Positions 19,996-21,635 of a stretch of 21,635 nucleotides of DNA are shown here, in pieces. The number at the start of each line of letters is the position of its first letter. The first letter of the stretch is position 1. The stretch spans positions 1 to 21,635 of the forward strand of contig DASUKL010000041.1 in the NCBI GenBank assembly GCA_036278755.1, written 5' to 3'. The notes beneath the pieces were generated by a model. The model searched no databases and was not told the DNA's origin. It saw only the letters and a list, made by a program, of their open reading frames with translations. The DNA comes from DASUKL01 sp036278755. GTDB lineage: Bacteria > Chloroflexota > Limnocylindria > Limnocylindrales > CSP1-4. Position numbers and translations under genes: made by a program.

Positions 19996-20904
19996 ATGCT
20001 CACGACGGCACGGCTGCTCGCCGTCCAGTACCGGGCGGAGGCGCTCTTCCTCCTGGTCGGCACGATGCTCGGCCTGGTCGCTGCGGCGGTCGCCGTCACG
20101 CTCGCTCCCATCGTCCTCGAGCGCTGCGGATCCGGCGCTGACACTGGCGGGGCCTGTGCTGCCCTCGGAACGCTGGTGCCTGTGGTGGCAGTGGCCTCGG
20201 CCGTGGCCATCGGCAGCGGGCTGATCGTGCCACCGCTCGTCGCGCTGCTCGTCGGGGTCCAGCTCGTGGCCCGCGAGGTGGAGCGAGGCACGGCCGCCCT
20301 GCCCTGGATCCTGGGCGCGTCGCGGGAGACCTGGTTCTTCCGCCGCGCCGCCCTCGTCGCCCTGGCCATCGGTGGCTCGGCGACGCTGTCGGGCCTGGCG
20401 GCCGACGCGGTCATCGGGGCCCAACAGCCCGGTCTGGATCTGGGTCACTCGCTACTCGACTGGGAGGTCCGCGGCTGGCTTGACCCCGGGCGTGCGCTGG
20501 CGGTCTTCGGGCTGGCGCTCCTGTGCGGCGCCCTCGTCGGTCGCGTGTTGCCAGCCCTGCTCACGGGGATCGTCGTGGTCGGGCTCATCTTCGGGGTCTT
20601 CGAGGTCGGGTTCGGCGCCGTCCATGAAGCGATGGCCCGGCCCATGAGCGGCCGCGACGGGCTCTACCTCGCGCCCCGTTACGTCGATTTGACGACCGGC
20701 AGGAGCTACGCCCTCGAAGCGGCCGAGGCTCTCGTGGCCTACGACGACGGGGCCCTAACCTCACGCTTCGAGGTGGTGCCCTATGGGCTGCCCGACGCCG
20801 ACAGCCGACTGGTGATCGGCAGCGAGGTCGGCGCGATGGCCTGTCTCACTGGTCCGGGCATCGCAGCGGCCACCGCTGTCGTCCGTCGTCGCCACCCCTA
20901 CTAA
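19996..20904 (+). CDS. ABC-2-like membrane protein, partner of the upstream ATPase
   Basis: This is a 302-residue polytopic membrane protein. Hydrophobic segments include LFLLVGTMLGLVAAAVAVTL, VPVVAVASAVAIGSGLIVPPLVALLVGVQLV, ALVALAIGGSATLSGLAADAVI and ALAVFGLALLCGALVGRVL followed by LLTGIVVVGLIFGVFEVGFGAV, plus a final helix near the C terminus. REVERGTAALPWILGASRETWF resembles the ABC-2 coupling segment (a family-typical ERE-GT-LL-S/T pattern), so it is called a permease by pattern and context. A soluble loop of about 70 residues precedes the last helix. The ATG at 19996 follows the ATPase stop by 2 nt. Sequence similarity to named families is weak, so the permease role is an inference. Confidence 0.75.
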   Translation: MLTTARLLAVQYRAEALFLLVGTMLGLVAAAVAVTLAPIVLERCGSGADTGGACAALGTLVPVVAVASAVAIGSGLIVPPLVALLVGVQLVAREVERGTAALPWILGASRETWFFRRAALVALAIGGSATLSGLAADAVIGAQQPGLDLGHSLLDWEVRGWLDPGRALAVFGLALLCGALVGRVLPALLTGIVVVGLIFGVFEVGFGAVHEAMARPMSGRDGLYLAPRYVDLTTGRSYALEAAEALVAYDDGALTSRFEVVPYGLPDADSRLVIGSEVGAMACLTGPGIAAATAVVRRRHPY

Positions 20905-21558
20905 GGCTGGAACCAGGGCTCGGGGTCGCCAACGGCGTTCCACCGTGGCCTTGTCCCGAAGTCCGCGCTGACTCGCCGGCGCGGCCGGCCGCCCCCACGG
21001 CGTGATCCCTGCCAGTCGTGGATCCGGGCCTCACCGGGCACGCTCCCGGGCCCAGCCTGCAGCTGGAGCAGTGGATCGAGCGTGCTCACACCCCCGATCG
21101 AGTCCTAGGCGTGATCCGGACAGCGGCCACCATGAGCCCGCGTCCCCTCCATCGGTGGCGCAGGTCCCCCTCCCGTCGCCCCCTGCCCCTGCCGACGCGC
21201 ATCCCCCGCCACGACCCCCATGGCCTCGCCCGGAGTCGCCTGCTGCATGGCGCCAGGGGCTCGGGGCTCACAGGCTCGCGCTCCATCCGGAGCCGACCCG
21301 TCGGCGACCGACCTTGGCCGCAGGCTCAGGCGCCGGATGCATGCGCTGGGCCCGGTGGAGCGACAAGGTCGCGCTCGAACCCCCGCCTCCCCGCCGGCGG
21401 ACCCTGCCGCCCCATGGCCTATGGACCCGGCTTCCTCGTGGGCCATGCACCAGGCGACTCCGCGGAGGAGGAGAGGAGGTGCGGACCTCCGGGGGACCCT
21501 ACAGCTTCGGCAGCGTGTCGGCCAGGGACGCCTACGCCACTCGGCTATCCTCTGTCAC
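20905..21558. other. Non-coding spacer of about 650 nt with no gene recognised
   Basis: Open frames here are Pro/Arg-rich and one runs into the tRNA, as expected for shadow frames. No SRP RNA, tmRNA or tRNA signature is seen apart from the tRNA at its right end. The 10-mer GGCGTGATCC occurs twice (20999-21008 and 21108-21117). Nothing else is supported. Confidence 0.6.
21546..21551 (+). promoter_or_regulatory. Candidate -10 element of the tRNA-Ser gene
   Basis: TATCCT ends 7 nt before the first base of the mature tRNA, so transcription may start at or very near the mature 5' end. The -35 region is not recognisable. Confidence 0.35.
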
Positions 21559-21635
21559 GGAGGGGTGGCCGAGTGGTTGAAGGCTCCGCTCTTGAAAAGC
21601 GGCGAGCGCAAGCTCCGTGGGTTCGAATCCCACCC
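21559..21635 (+). tRNA. trnS-UGA: tRNA-Ser (anticodon UGA), 3' end cut by the window
   Basis: The sequence begins GGAGGGG (acceptor 5' strand), then the D-arm GCCGAGTGGTTGAAGGC. The anticodon arm is CCGCT-CTTGAAA-AGCGG with anticodon TGA, followed by the long variable arm GAGC-GCAA-GCTC typical of class II tRNAs. The T-arm is GTGGG-TTCGAAT-CCCAC. Only the first two bases of the 3' acceptor strand are inside the window; the rest (completing pairing to GGAGGGG, then the discriminator) lies beyond. It reads UCN serine codons. Confidence 0.97.

Noticed and set aside
15800..20904. Horizontally acquired island carrying the ABC operons
   Set aside because: Base composition and codon use look like the neighbours; no integrase, IS, direct repeats or tRNA-proximal attachment duplicate is visible.
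21002..21580. 192-codon plus-strand frame upstream of and into the tRNA
   Set aside because: Pro/Arg-rich, overlaps the tRNA, no ribosome binding site and no recognisable domain.

Overview
The window is bacterial chromosomal DNA of very high GC content (roughly 70%). It is densely coded, uses many GTG starts and has several 1-4 base gene overlaps. The genes are mostly housekeeping: coaX, ndk, lepB, hppA, uppP, argR, greA, class I lysS, serS and tRNA-Ser. There are no phage, IS or CRISPR signatures. A K+-independent H+-pyrophosphatase, a class I lysyl-tRNA synthetase, a Big_5/propeller surface protein and frequent leaderless-type promoters would fit a high-GC Chloroflexota lineage (for example Limnocylindria-like). 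That assignment is an inference; a high-GC actinobacterium-like organism cannot be excluded from sequence alone.

Layout. 1-103 (minus): start of coaX, cut by the window edge. 279-746: an unrecognised 155-aa protein. 918-2291: NCS2/AzgA-type purine permease. 2405-5051: a tightly coupled operon of an M16 zinc peptidase, a TPR-like protein and ndk. 5006-5635 (minus): lepB, whose 3' end overlaps ndk. 5704-7938: a membrane-anchored Ig-like/beta-propeller protein, divergent from lepB. 8193-11293: hppA then uppP. 11433-11900: argR. 11901-12451: a repeat-bearing spacer ending in the greA promoter. 12452-15936: greA, class I lysS and serS, probably one transcript. 15800-18602 (minus): an ABC ATPase, ABC-2 permease and TetR operon. 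18690-20904 (plus): an NTF2-like protein followed by a second ABC ATPase and its membrane partner. 20905-21558: spacer with no gene seen. 21559 to the edge: tRNA-Ser(UGA), cut by the window end.

How it fits together. HppA hydrolyses pyrophosphate and pumps protons, and UppP recycles the lipid carrier for cell-wall synthesis. GreA, LysS, SerS and tRNA-Ser serve transcription and translation. The minus-strand ABC operon looks like a self-regulated exporter: a palindromic candidate TetR operator sits inside its promoter.

The most interesting signals are regulatory. (i) Terminator-like hairpins lie in the leaders of both greA and hppA, and their 3' flanks share nearly the same sequence. (ii) At least six genes have a -10-like hexamer 7-9 nt before the start codon, as expected for leaderless mRNAs. 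(iii) There is a 25-bp candidate TetR operator, and two unexplained intergenic repeat arrays flank argR.
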